Shown one piece after another: positions 16,816 to 25,335 of a stretch of 64,000 nt of DNA. The stretch comes from CBDEGK01 sp965237855. Its GTDB lineage: Bacteria; Pseudomonadota; Gammaproteobacteria; Pseudomonadales; Halieaceae. The stretch covers positions 372,001-436,000 of the forward strand of contig CBDEGK010000003.1 in NCBI GenBank assembly GCA_965237855.1. Reading direction: 5' to 3'. The notes under the pieces are model-generated. The model was not told the origin of the DNA. It made no database searches and saw nothing but the letters and a program-made list of their open reading frames with translations. Every line of letters begins with the position of its first letter. Position 1 is the stretch's first letter. Made by a program: the position numbers and the translations under genes.

Positions 16816-16946
16816 CTAAATGGGGTCAGAGTCCGCCTTGCATCGTGCGATGCCTGAGTAAAAGGGGTCAGAGTCCATTTCGAGAGGATCGCAGTTCTAT
16901 GGGTAACTCCCAGCCTTCGTTCAAGGCGGACTCTGACCCCATTTAG
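16816..16946. repeat. REP-like palindromic element with 25-bp inverted ends
   Basis: A 131-bp non-coding unit is bounded by perfect 25-bp inverted repeats at 16816-16840 and 16922-16946, both built on TGGGGTCAGAGTCCGCCTTG. A third partial copy (GGGGTCAGAGTCC) lies inside at 16864. The GGGGTCAGAGTC core resembles palindromes mobilised by REP-associated Y1 transposases. No transposase is nearby, so this would be a non-autonomous copy. Confidence 0.75.
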
Positions 16947-16981
16947 CCGACTATCGCGCGATGTTCGATGGTCCCAATAAA

Positions 16982-17003
16982 AAAGGAGGCTTTCGCCTCC
17001 TTT
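16982..17003 (-). terminator. Rho-independent terminator of the TonB operon
   Basis: On the minus strand a 9-bp stem (AAAGGAGGC / GCCTCCTTT) with a 4-base loop is followed by a run of T residues. It lies just after the stop of the TPR gene, the last gene of the six-gene operon. Confidence 0.85.
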
Positions 17004-17022
17004 CTGACTGCCTGGCCAACTG

Positions 17023-18363
17023 TTAGAAACCTTCAGCCAGCTTCTTCTGCCGGGCCAGTTCATTGGCCATGTATTTTTTCCACTGATCAGCGTATTTCCT
17101 GGAGCGTTTATCCTTGGCAGCTTCGGTGAAGGCTTTGCGGGCCTTCTTGTACTCCTTGGTGTTGAAAGCAGCCATGCCCAGTGCCAGGTTGGCGCTGTCG
17201 GGCCGTTTAACACCACCGCGTTTCAGGCCCTTTTCTATCGCTGTAATTGCTTTGTCGAACTGATCGTTGTCCAGATAGACATTACCCAGGCGCACATAGA
17301 GCTCACCTTTTTCGCTCTTGGCGGCGGCTTGTTCCATTACCGGGATCGACTTCTTAATTTCCTGTGCCTGGCGCCAGGAGGTACCGAGAATTTCCAGGGT
17401 CTTGGAAGAGGCCTCAATAGTCTCATCCTCTATTCCCTTATCCAGCACTTTGGCAGCCTTGTAGGGTACATCAGCATTCAGGTAGAGGTAGGCCATGGTT
17501 ACCTGCTCGCGATCTTTAACCAACAGATCCTGAACATAGACGGCTTCCATCGCCGCTAATTGCTTCTTCTCTTCCTTCACTTCGCTATACATATGTGAGA
17601 GCTGCACCCAGTACTGCTTCTTGGGATAGTAAACGATCATTTCCTCAAGGGTAGCGATAGTGTTGGGCATATCGTCCTTCTCGAAGTAGAGGAAGCGCAA
17701 CAGGCTGTACCACTGCTCTTTCGGAACCTTGCCCTTATCCTTGTACATGTTGACGGCAACCAGTGTGTTCTTGAGGGCGTTGTTGTAATCCTTCATCTGG
17801 TAGTAACCCTGACCGAGCAGGATATAGGCCTGCGCGCTGGGGTTTTCAGTTACCTCGAACCACCTCATCAGGGCATCGATACCCAGTTGCCACTTCTCCT
17901 GTACAAAATAAAGCTGAGCTATGGTGTAACGGGTGTTGATTTCCATGGCCAGCGGAATATCTGGCTGCATGGCAACTTTTTCGTAAGCCCTGAGAGCACC
18001 GTTATAGTCTTCACGAGAGTAGTAAATAAACGCAAACAGCTTGTACAGGTTGGCCAGCTCGTAGGAGTTCAGCGCACGCTTGCCGGAATCGTCTTCCATG
18101 TCGCGAAGAATCTTAATTGCCTCATCATATTCCTTGATTTCAACATGCTCCTGGGCTTCTGCCAGGCGCTCGTACACCTTGTTGCGCAGGGCCGGCGTGC
18201 GCCGGGTTTCCTGCTGCTTTTTCTTCTCTTCTTCCGCAGCGACAGCACTGCCCCAGGCCGGGCTGCCCCAATCTGACTGCAGTTGGGTAATGCCCACTTG
18301 CAATGCCAGTATTGGCACAGAAAGGGCGATCGCGTTTATCCAGTTTGCCTTGAATAATTTCAT
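17023..18363 (-). CDS. Tetratricopeptide-repeat protein of the TonB operon
   Basis: A 446-residue exported protein. A signal-like helix is present at about residues 9-25, then a charged stretch (EEEKKKQQETRR) and TPR-like helices from about residue 50 to the end (for example EIKEYDEAIKILRDMED, NSYELANLYKLFAFIYYSREDYNGALRAYEKVA, GNVYLDNDQFDKAITAIEKGL). It follows tonB by 14 bp and closes the operon. TPR partners in this position are a recurrent part of TonB2-type systems in marine gammaproteobacteria, and a scaffolding or regulatory role on the periplasmic side of the energising complex is inferred. It ends at a good terminator. Confidence 0.85.
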   Translation of the reverse strand: MKLFKANWINAIALSVPILALQVGITQLQSDWGSPAWGSAVAAEEEKKKQQETRRTPALRNKVYERLAEAQEHVEIKEYDEAIKILRDMEDDSGKRALNSYELANLYKLFAFIYYSREDYNGALRAYEKVAMQPDIPLAMEINTRYTIAQLYFVQEKWQLGIDALMRWFEVTENPSAQAYILLGQGYYQMKDYNNALKNTLVAVNMYKDKGKVPKEQWYSLLRFLYFEKDDMPNTIATLEEMIVYYPKKQYWVQLSHMYSEVKEEKKQLAAMEAVYVQDLLVKDREQVTMAYLYLNADVPYKAAKVLDKGIEDETIEASSKTLEILGTSWRQAQEIKKSIPVMEQAAAKSEKGELYVRLGNVYLDNDQFDKAITAIEKGLKRGGVKRPDSANLALGMAAFNTKEYKKARKAFTEAAKDKRSRKYADQWKKYMANELARQKKLAEGF

Positions 18364-18377
18364 AGTGCGCTAACCGA

Positions 18378-18986
18378 TTACTTTTCCAGCTCGTAGGTGA
18401 ACTTGTTCTGGACGCCGGCCACGGCGATGGCCTCCCCGTCCACAACGCGCGGTTTGTACTTGAACTTCAGTGAGGCCTTCAGCGAGGCGCGCTCAAATAT
18501 ACCTGAGGGCTGACAGTCGACCGCAATGGGGTCGCGGATGGAGCCTGTTTTGGTCACGACATATTCGATAATACAATAACCCTCTATGCCACGGGTCTGG
18601 GCCCGGCGCGGGTATATCGGCGCTACTTTCACGATGGGCAGGTACTCACCATCGGAGGAACTGATGCCACTGGTGGATATGGCTACATCGAAGGACGTGG
18701 CAGGCGCCATATTGACCACCTCCAGGCTCATGTCCATTTCCAATTGCGGTGTGTCCAGGTCCGGCGGCGGCTCCTCCGGATCGTCCGGCTTGTCTGGCTT
18801 GGCTTCCGCCAGGTTGGTGTCGATAGCACGATCGGGCATGTGGATATCTGCCACTTTCCGAGCTTTGCTCTCATCGAGCTTGAGGTCTGCTGAAGCTATC
18901 AGGTACTGCATAATAAAGAACAAACCACCGGCGACCGGAACCGCCAGTGCACTACCGATAAATAGCCTGATCAAATTTCGAGTCAT
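18378..18986 (-). CDS. tonB: TonB energy-transducing protein (TonB2 type)
   Basis: A 202-residue TonB with one N-terminal membrane helix (residues about 8-30), a short proline/aspartate-rich linker (PDKPDDPEEPPPDLDTP) and a C-terminal TonB domain with the YPRRAQTRGIEGYCIIEYVV block. The linker is much shorter than in E. coli TonB, as in TonB2-type proteins. It links the proton-motive-force module ExbBD to outer-membrane receptors, two of which are encoded further along in this window. It lies 6 bp downstream of exbD. Confidence 0.92.
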   Translation of the reverse strand: MTRNLIRLFIGSALAVPVAGGLFFIMQYLIASADLKLDESKARKVADIHMPDRAIDTNLAEAKPDKPDDPEEPPPDLDTPQLEMDMSLEVVNMAPATSFDVAISTSGISSSDGEYLPIVKVAPIYPRRAQTRGIEGYCIIEYVVTKTGSIRDPIAVDCQPSGIFERASLKASLKFKYKPRVVDGEAIAVAGVQNKFTYELEK

Positions 18987-18992
18987 AATGGC

Positions 18993-19397
18993 CTAGTCGT
19001 CTTCCGTCGCCAGTGAAACATCCATGACACCCGCAGCACGGGAAGCATCCAGCACCTTCACCACGGTCTTGGTGGTAGATTCGTTATCCGCCTGGATTAC
19101 TACCGTTCCTTTTGGATTCTCGGCGTGTAAGCGCTCCACGTTGGCACGCACCGCTCTTACGTCAATTCGCCGTCCGGTCATCCACACTTCGTCGTTAGCG
19201 GTTATGGCAATGAGGATGTTAACGTTTTCCGCCGGGTTGGATGTTGACGCCTCCGGGCGATTCACTTCCACGCCGGCTTCCTTGATGAAGGAGGCTGTGA
19301 CGATGAAGAAAATCAACATAATGAACACCACGTCGAGCATGGGTGTCAGGTCGATTTGAGCTTCGTCTTCCGCAGCTTTTTGCACTTGTCCGCGCAT
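18993..19397 (-). CDS. exbD: ExbD-type biopolymer transport protein
   Basis: A 134-residue inner-membrane protein with the single helix LTPMLDVVFIMLIFFIVTAS; the aspartate in PMLDV is the conserved proton-relay residue of ExbD/TolR. The rest is the periplasmic domain. It sits between exbB and tonB, with nine bases after the exbB stop, as expected for an ExbBD-TonB motor. Confidence 0.94.
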   Translation of the reverse strand: MRGQVQKAAEDEAQIDLTPMLDVVFIMLIFFIVTASFIKEAGVEVNRPEASTSNPAENVNILIAITANDEVWMTGRRIDVRAVRANVERLHAENPKGTVVIQADNESTTKTVVKVLDASRAAGVMDVSLATEDD

Positions 19398-19406
19398 GAT
19401 TGCCTC

Positions 19407-19934
19407 TTAGTGATCCGTAGTTAAGTTGTCTTTGAGAAAGGTGCTTTCTCGACTCGCAGTACGCTCGATATAGGTATTGGCAAACAACCCTGAAAGGGCT
19501 GCCACCATGCCTGCCATGGTGGGAATAGTGGCGCGCGATACACCACCTGCCATGGACTTGGCATCACCACCACCGGTTACCGCCATAATATTGAAAACCT
19601 CAATCATGCCTGTCACAGTGCCGAGCAACCCCAGCAGGGGGCACAGGGCCACCATGGTCTTGATGACCGGCAGGTATTGCTTGATTTGCATCTGTGCTTC
19701 GGAGATAAATTTGAGCCTGACCTGGTGTGCATTCCAGGATTTGCGCTCAGTGCGCGCTTCCCAGGTGGCTATCGCCACGGCCGCATCTTGTTTCCAGCCC
19801 GAGTAGAAATACCAGGCTCTCTCAAAAATCAGCGCCCACATGCTGAATAACAATATGGCGATCAGCCAAAGCACATCCCCGCCCATTTCCATAAAGCGGG
19901 TGACGGCCTCAAACGCATTGTCAAACCAAAACAT
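19407..19934 (-). CDS. exbB: ExbB-type proton channel protein
   Basis: A 175-residue MotA/TolQ/ExbB family protein with three hydrophobic segments and the conserved LGLLGTVTGMIEVFN and RATIPTMAGMVAALSGLFANT helices. The start is placed at ATG 19934, one base after the stop of the preceding ttpC-like gene, because the residues further upstream overlap the C-terminus of that gene. It is the second channel-type subunit in the operon, the longer TtpC-like protein being the other. Confidence 0.92.
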   Translation of the reverse strand: MFWFDNAFEAVTRFMEMGGDVLWLIAILLFSMWALIFERAWYFYSGWKQDAAVAIATWEARTERKSWNAHQVRLKFISEAQMQIKQYLPVIKTMVALCPLLGLLGTVTGMIEVFNIMAVTGGGDAKSMAGGVSRATIPTMAGMVAALSGLFANTYIERTASRESTFLKDNLTTDH

Positions 19935-19935
19935 A

Positions 19936-21318
19936 TTACTGCCCCAGCTTGGCTTCAGTATGCTCTGCGATGATTCCGGTGGATTGCTCATTCAGAATGT
20001 GGATGATGCGCTGAGCGCGACCATTCACAATCGTGTGCATCAGAACAGTCGGGATTGCTACCAGCAGACCCAGCACCGTGGTTACCAACGCCCCGGAGAT
20101 ACCACCCGCCATTGCCTTCGGATCACCGGCACCAAATATGGTGATGGCCTGGAAGGTAATAATCATACCCGTCACCGTACCCAGCAGACCCATCAGCGGT
20201 GCCACCGCGGCAATGATCTTCAATATGGTTAGCGAGTTTTCAATTGCTGGCGTTTCCTTGAGAATCGCTTCCGACAACTTCAATTCGAGGGTTTCCGTAT
20301 CCATGGCAGGATTGTCTTCATGCACCTTGAGTACACGACCCAGTGGATTGTCCGGATTGGCCTTGTCGCTCTTCAGCTGCGAGCTGACTCTGGTGCTCAT
20401 CAGCGACAGTACAATCATACGCCAGATAGCGATCAGGAAGGCAACCACACCCACGGCAGTGATGGCATAACCCACATAGCCGCCCTGGCGCCAGCGCTCT
20501 TCCAGGTTGGGGCTGTTAATCAACGCCGCCAGGTAGGAGCCGCCGGTGGGGCCGGTGGGGTCAACACCAAACTTGTGCAATCCGCTGGTGGAGGTTGTAA
20601 AACTGGCCGCCCACCCCAGATATGGACCACTGGGCTGGCGAGACAGTTCTTCCAGGGTACCTTTCTCAGGCACATACTGCATGTAACGCCCTTCTTCAGA
20701 AACGATGTTGAAAGTACCAACACGGACGACGTTGGTCTGCACCTTGTCGCCGTTGGGCTTGGAGATTTCAGCAGGGAAGGAAACAACCCTGCCCGACTCA
20801 GTCATTTCCCGCTGCAACTCAAACCAGACCCGCTCGATTTCCTCGATGCTGGGCAGTTGGTCGGAACCACTCATCTTCTCGATCAGTTCTGTCAGGAAGG
20901 CGTCGCGCCCGGGGAACTGGGCGCTGATCAGTGAACCTTCAAAGTTGGTGATGGCATCACCCGCTGTTGAAGTCAGGTGACCAAACAATTCTGCCAGGGT
21001 ACCCAGGCGTTCCTTTAACTGCTTCTGCTTTTCGGCAATCAGCAGCTCGTTTTCCTCGAAGGTTTTTTCCAGCCTGGTGCTGATGCGCTCCTGCCGGGCC
21101 CGCTCTGCCTTGGCCTCTTCCAGCATCCGCTTTTGGTCGGCCTTGGCGGCGGTAAACTTGGCTTCCCGCGCCTTATTCTCTTTCGCCTCGTCTATCTGAC
21201 CCTGCTTAACAAAACCCAGCAGTTCGTCCAGTGACTTGGCATCTTGCGCTACCGCAGTGGTTGCCAGCAGAGCCATGATCGCGCCAGCAATGGCGGCTTT
21301 TAACATTGAACTGTTCAT
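19936..21318 (-). CDS. ttpC: TtpC-like MotA/TolQ/ExbB protein with periplasmic domain
   Basis: A 460-residue protein with a signal peptide (MNSSMLKAAIAGAIMALLAT...AQ), a coiled-coil charged region at about residues 40-110, a periplasmic domain to about 275, a membrane helix (VGYAITAVGVVAFLIAIW) and a C-terminal ExbB-like channel domain with GLLGTVTGMIITFQAITIFG. This arrangement is that of TtpC, the extra component of Vibrio TonB2 systems, which is needed there for siderophore uptake. Its ATG overlaps the DUF3450 gene stop by one base (TAATG). Confidence 0.88.
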   Translation of the reverse strand: MNSSMLKAAIAGAIMALLATTAVAQDAKSLDELLGFVKQGQIDEAKENKAREAKFTAAKADQKRMLEEAKAERARQERISTRLEKTFEENELLIAEKQKQLKERLGTLAELFGHLTSTAGDAITNFEGSLISAQFPGRDAFLTELIEKMSGSDQLPSIEEIERVWFELQREMTESGRVVSFPAEISKPNGDKVQTNVVRVGTFNIVSEEGRYMQYVPEKGTLEELSRQPSGPYLGWAASFTTSTSGLHKFGVDPTGPTGGSYLAALINSPNLEERWRQGGYVGYAITAVGVVAFLIAIWRMIVLSLMSTRVSSQLKSDKANPDNPLGRVLKVHEDNPAMDTETLELKLSEAILKETPAIENSLTILKIIAAVAPLMGLLGTVTGMIITFQAITIFGAGDPKAMAGGISGALVTTVLGLLVAIPTVLMHTIVNGRAQRIIHILNEQSTGIIAEHTEAKLGQ

Positions 21319-22106
21319 TAGTTACCAGCCTCCGGTGCAGCAATAGGCAAATTCAGTACATCAATCGATGCCTCTTTGCGCGCAATTCGCAGGCCTTTCA
21401 TGATGGCGTTGCGATACTCAGCGCTTTCCAGCTCAACCCAAGTGCGGCTGGCCTGGTCCCAGGCACCGGACACTTCCGTGTCAGTTGTCTGGTAAAGAAG
21501 TGCAATACGACCAACACGGAAGAAGTTCACATCGCGGTCAACACCGCCAATATCAACATTGCCCTTGTAGGCGTCAATCTTGCGGCCGTATTCATTCTCG
21601 ATCTTGTAGGCTTCAAGCACCTGCCGGAATTTCTCCGCCACGCTGACATCCGAACGATCCAGGTTGCCGCGCAAGAAGGCGACGCGCTGACGGCGCTCAT
21701 CAATATGGAAAGGCACATCCAACTCAACGAATTGCTCCAGCCCATCGATCATGCGAATCACCAGCGGCGTCATCTGACGCTGGATCACCACGACCTGGGA
21801 GATTGAGTTTTCGATGTCAGTAATACGGCGCAGTTGATTGTCTATCTGCTTTTGCAATCGCTTGTTGTAAATGATCAGACCATCGACCTGCTTCATAACG
21901 GTCTTGTAGTCTGTCAACAACTCGCGTGTCTGTTCAGCCAACTTGTCAATATTGACTTGTGACTTGGCAGATGCCGCATTCCTATTTTCACCAACCTTGA
22001 GGATGGCATTTAAGGTTTCATCAGCATGCGAGACAGAAGCTGTGCCCACCAGGGAGCCAGCCACCACCGCAGCGATTACTACCGCTTTTATTCGATGCAT
22101 ATTCAT
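21318..22106 (-). CDS. DUF3450 periplasmic coiled-coil protein
   Basis: A 262-residue exported protein; signal peptide to about residue 28 (ending SVSHA), then a long coiled coil (residues about 45-110, KQVDGLIIYNKRLQKQIDNQ) and the DVPFHIDERRQRVAFL block, which matches my memory of DUF3450 proteins. These are found as the first gene of ttpC-exbB-exbD-tonB operons. The role is unknown; a periplasmic partner of TtpC is inferred from the operon. A second in-frame ATG two codons in is also possible. A promoter-like sequence lies 68 bp upstream. Confidence 0.85.
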   Translation of the reverse strand: MNMHRIKAVVIAAVVAGSLVGTASVSHADETLNAILKVGENRNAASAKSQVNIDKLAEQTRELLTDYKTVMKQVDGLIIYNKRLQKQIDNQLRRITDIENSISQVVVIQRQMTPLVIRMIDGLEQFVELDVPFHIDERRQRVAFLRGNLDRSDVSVAEKFRQVLEAYKIENEYGRKIDAYKGNVDIGGVDRDVNFFRVGRIALLYQTTDTEVSGAWDQASRTWVELESAEYRNAIMKGLRIARKEASIDVLNLPIAAPEAGN

Positions 22107-22173
22107 GGATGTGCGTTTCCTATACCCAACAGAATGTCACTTGAGAGCTTATGTTTCTGACTCTACTTACTTA

Positions 22174-22202
22174 TATATAGTGGAAAATCCTGAGTCAGCC
22201 AA
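22174..22202 (-). promoter_or_regulatory. Probable sigma-70 promoter of the TonB operon
   Basis: On the minus strand TTGGCT (22202-22197) is followed after exactly 17 bases by TATATA (22179-22174), in an otherwise AT-rich stretch upstream of the DUF3450 gene. I see no convincing Fur box here. Confidence 0.5.
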
Positions 22203-22327
22203 CAAAGGACGGCAATTTAATAACATTAATAAAAATTAAGCAACGAATTGACCAGCCGGGCCCGGCTACATTGAGGCAGTGTGTATATAGGTAACATTGG
22301 GCGAGGCTGCCGCGAAATACGGTAACG

Positions 22328-22846
22328 CTAATTCGCGACTTGGCCGGTTTTTTCGTAGACTACAAAGCTGTAGTCATACGGGTTGGGCTCTATGGCGGGA
22401 TGGCGTTCACGGGAAACTTCACGCCACTCATCAGGATTCCAGTCCGGGAACCAGGCGTCACCGGTAACATCCGCGTGAACCTCCGTCAGGTACATACGCC
22501 GAACCAAAGGCATCGCCTCCGCGTATATCTGACCACCACCAATCACTACCAGTTCATCACTGCCGTCGATTTCACCCACTGCGGCCGCCAACTCTACAGC
22601 TGCGCGCAAACTGGAAACCGTTTTAACACCCTCTATGGTCTGACCCGGATTGCGTGTAATAACGATGTTGGTGCGACCGGGCAGCGGTCGCCCAATGGAT
22701 TCCCAGGTGAGCCGCCCCATCGCTATAGACTTACCCATGGTCGTGCGTTTGAAATACTTGAGATCTTCCGAGAGGTGCCAGGGCAGATTGTTATTGCGCC
22801 CTATCACACCATTCTCCGCCACCGCCGCTATCAGTGAAAGATTCAC
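22328..22846 (-). CDS. folA: Dihydrofolate reductase
   Basis: FolA reduces dihydrofolate to tetrahydrofolate with NADPH, regenerating the folate oxidised by ThyA. The protein has LIAAVAENGVIGRNNNLPWHLSEDLKYFK at the N-terminus, the MGRLTWESIGRPLPGR block and VVIGGGQIYAEAM, and is of normal length (about 172 residues). No ATG is available near the start: GTG at 22846 gives the closest fit to the family N-terminus, and a TTG two codons earlier is the alternative. It follows thyA by 8 bp, an operon that makes metabolic sense. Confidence 0.95.
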   Translation of the reverse strand: MNLSLIAAVAENGVIGRNNNLPWHLSEDLKYFKRTTMGKSIAMGRLTWESIGRPLPGRTNIVITRNPGQTIEGVKTVSSLRAAVELAAAVGEIDGSDELVVIGGGQIYAEAMPLVRRMYLTEVHADVTGDAWFPDWNPDEWREVSRERHPAIEPNPYDYSFVVYEKTGQVAN

Positions 22847-22854
22847 GCCCAAGT

Positions 22855-23649
22855 TTATACAGCAACCGGCGCCGCGATATGCGCCTGTGCCTCATAGTCC
22901 AGCAGCTCGAAGTCTTCAAAACAGAAGCCAAAAATATCAGTGACAGCCGGGTTGATACTAATGCCGGGCAAGCTGCCTGGTTGCCGTTGTAATTGGGTGT
23001 GGGCCTGTTCAAAGTGGTTACTGTACAAATGAACGTCACCAAAGGTGTGAACAAAGTCTCCCACTTCCAGCTCACACACCTGCGCCACCATCATCGTCAG
23101 CAGGGCATACGATGCGATGTTAAAAGGAACGCCCAGGAATACATCAGCACTGCGCTGATAAAGTTGGCAGGATAGACGGCCATCTGCCACATAGAACTGG
23201 AACAGACTGTGGCAAGGCGGCAGGGCCATGTTATCCACCTCCGCCACGTTCCAGGCGCTGACAATATGACGACGTGAGTCTGGGTTGTTTTTGATCTGCG
23301 CAATCAGTTTGTCAATTTGGTCAATCTCGCTACCGTCAGGTGTCGGCCAGGAACGCCACTGATGCCCATACACTGGACCCAGCTCTCCATCCTCGTCGGC
23401 CCACTCATCCCAGATTCGAACACCGTGCTCTTTCAGGTAGCGGATATTGGTGTCGCCAGAAAGAAACCAGAGCAGCTCATGGACAATAGATTTCAGGTGC
23501 AATTTCTTGGTGGTCAGCATGGGGAAGCCAGCGCCGAGATCAAAGCGCATCTGGTAACCGAAGACACTGCGCGTGCCGGTGCCGGTGCGATCAGATTTGT
23601 CGGTGCCGTTGTCTATTATGTGCTGAATCAGGTCCAGGTATTGCTGCAT
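22855..23649 (-). CDS. thyA: Thymidylate synthase
   Basis: ThyA methylates dUMP to dTMP using methylenetetrahydrofolate. The 264-residue length equals that of the E. coli enzyme. The catalytic cysteine is in ALPPCHSLFQFYV, the phosphate-binding arginines in DSRRHIVSAWNVAEVD, and the C-terminus ends in AAPVAV as in functional ThyA. It lies between lgt (9 bp upstream) and folA. Confidence 0.97.
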   Translation of the reverse strand: MQQYLDLIQHIIDNGTDKSDRTGTGTRSVFGYQMRFDLGAGFPMLTTKKLHLKSIVHELLWFLSGDTNIRYLKEHGVRIWDEWADEDGELGPVYGHQWRSWPTPDGSEIDQIDKLIAQIKNNPDSRRHIVSAWNVAEVDNMALPPCHSLFQFYVADGRLSCQLYQRSADVFLGVPFNIASYALLTMMVAQVCELEVGDFVHTFGDVHLYSNHFEQAHTQLQRQPGSLPGISINPAVTDIFGFCFEDFELLDYEAQAHIAAPVAV

Positions 23650-23658
23650 GGTTTCCTC

Positions 23659-24462
23659 TTACCGTGGGTGAGTAGAGTTACGCCGATGCCCTGAGGCGTT
23701 GTACATCAAGTACAAGCCGAAGGCTATCATGGGAATACACAGCAGTTGGCCCCGTGTCATCCAGCCCAGGGCATCGAATCCAATATGCGCGTCGGGCTGG
23801 CGGAAAAATTCGGCAAAAAAACGCGCACAGCCGTAGCCGAACACGAACAAACCACCCACTGCCAACCTCGGGCGCGGCTTGCTGGAATACCAGAAAAGAA
23901 CCGCGAACAAGAGCACACCCTCGAGGGCGAATTGGTAGAGCTGGCTGGGATGACGAGTCAGCTGTAACGGATCCCTGGGAAAAACCATGGCCCAGGGTAC
24001 ATCGCTGGCCCTGCCCCACAACTCCTGGCCGATGAAATTACCCAACCTGCCCAGGCCCAGGCCCACCGGCACCAGTGGCGCGACAAAGTCCAGCAGGCGG
24101 GCGAAGTCGATGTGGTGGGCTCGAGCGTACAAGTAGTTGGCAAAAATAACACCGAGCAAACCCCCGTGGAAAGACATGCCCCCCTCCCATACCCGGAATG
24201 CCCACAGCGGGTCCTCCCACAACCGGTCCGCACCGTAAAACAACACATAGCCAACCCGACCACCCAGCACCACGCCCATGGCCGAGAAAAATATCATGTC
24301 ATCAACTTGCTCCCGGCTGATAACAGAATCTGCGCGCTGGCTGCGGCGCGCGGCCAACCACCAGGCAAATGCCAGCCCGGCCAGGTAAGTGAGGCCGTAC
24401 CAATGCACCTTGACTGGTCCCAGTGCGATGGCGACCGGGTCAATCTCCGGGTATTGCAGCAT
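23659..24462 (-). CDS. lgt: Prolipoprotein diacylglyceryl transferase
   Basis: Lgt transfers diacylglycerol from phosphatidylglycerol to the lipobox cysteine of prolipoproteins in the inner membrane. The 267-residue protein has about seven membrane helices, the GGRVGYVLFYG block, the signature GLGLGRLGNFIGQELWGR and HPSQLYQFALEG. Two small departures from the common signature are seen (GQELWG for the usual NGELWG, and HPSQLYQ for HPSQLYE). Operon lgt-thyA-folA. Confidence 0.95.
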   Translation of the reverse strand: MLQYPEIDPVAIALGPVKVHWYGLTYLAGLAFAWWLAARRSQRADSVISREQVDDMIFFSAMGVVLGGRVGYVLFYGADRLWEDPLWAFRVWEGGMSFHGGLLGVIFANYLYARAHHIDFARLLDFVAPLVPVGLGLGRLGNFIGQELWGRASDVPWAMVFPRDPLQLTRHPSQLYQFALEGVLLFAVLFWYSSKPRPRLAVGGLFVFGYGCARFFAEFFRQPDAHIGFDALGWMTRGQLLCIPMIAFGLYLMYNASGHRRNSTHPR

Positions 24463-24536
24463 AGTCGTTCAACAATCGTCTGCGCGAGGAATGCGTGTAT
24501 TATCAGCCAGCCGACTGACTTACACAATGTGATGAC

Positions 24537-25298
24537 ATGTGCCTGATTGTTTTCTCTTACCGACAGCACCCGCGTTTTCCCCTGCTGGTTGCCGCCAACC
24601 GCGATGAGCACTACGGTCGACCGACTGCTGCTGCCCACCTGTGGCAGGATTATCCCGAGCTGCTGGCGGGTAAGGACCTGGAAGCCGGAGGCACCTGGTT
24701 AGGCATTACTCGCAGCGGTAGATTTGCGGCCATCACCAACCACCGCAATCCACCCAACACACCCGAGCAGCCCCGCTCTCGCGGCCTGTTGACCCTGGAC
24801 TTTCTGCGCGGCAGCACCTCTCCTGCGGCGTACCTGGAACAACTCACCGCCAGCGGTGGTGACTATGCAGGCTTCAATCTCCTGGTCGGCGATAGCAGTG
24901 AGCTCTGCTGCTACTCCAATATTGAAGGTGCGGTGCAACGACTGTCGCCAGGGACCTACGGGCTCAGCAATGCACTGCTCGACACCCCCTGGCCCAAAGT
25001 TGAACGTAGCAAGGAAGCGTTGACGGCTTTGCTCGCTTACGACGAGCCGGACCTAAAACAACTGCAATCAACTGTGTCCTGCCGCGATATCGAATCAGAT
25101 AATACGCTGCCGGATACGGGCGTGGGCGTCGAGTTTGAGCGCCTGCTGTCGCCCCAGTTTATTGTCTCAGCCGACTACGGCACGCGCGCCACCACGTGTC
25201 TGAAAGTGGATGGAGATGGGACTATTGCATTTCGTGAGTCGCGCTTCCTGGCGGGTGGCAAAGCCGATAATCACAGCGACTTTCTACTACTCCCCTGA
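24537..25298 (+). CDS. NRDE-family protein (TANGO2-like)
   Basis: A 253-residue protein starting MCLIVFSYRQHPRFPLLVAANRDEHYGR, which contains the cysteine at position 2 and the NRDE motif that define this family. Later blocks DLEAGGTWLGITRSGRFAAITN and GTYGLSNALLDTPWPKV also fit. Eukaryotic TANGO2 has been linked to heme or lipid handling; the bacterial role is unclear. It is encoded alone, divergent from lgt. Confidence 0.88.
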   Translation: MCLIVFSYRQHPRFPLLVAANRDEHYGRPTAAAHLWQDYPELLAGKDLEAGGTWLGITRSGRFAAITNHRNPPNTPEQPRSRGLLTLDFLRGSTSPAAYLEQLTASGGDYAGFNLLVGDSSELCCYSNIEGAVQRLSPGTYGLSNALLDTPWPKVERSKEALTALLAYDEPDLKQLQSTVSCRDIESDNTLPDTGVGVEFERLLSPQFIVSADYGTRATTCLKVDGDGTIAFRESRFLAGGKADNHSDFLLLP

Positions 25299-25335
25299 AG
25301 TCCACTGTGCCGCTGAGGCGAGCTGTCCAGCCGAT

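Noticed and set aside
16782..17216. Minus-strand frame crossing the REP-like element and the end of the TPR gene
   Set aside because: It spans the palindromic repeat and a terminator, and overlaps the TPR gene in another frame.
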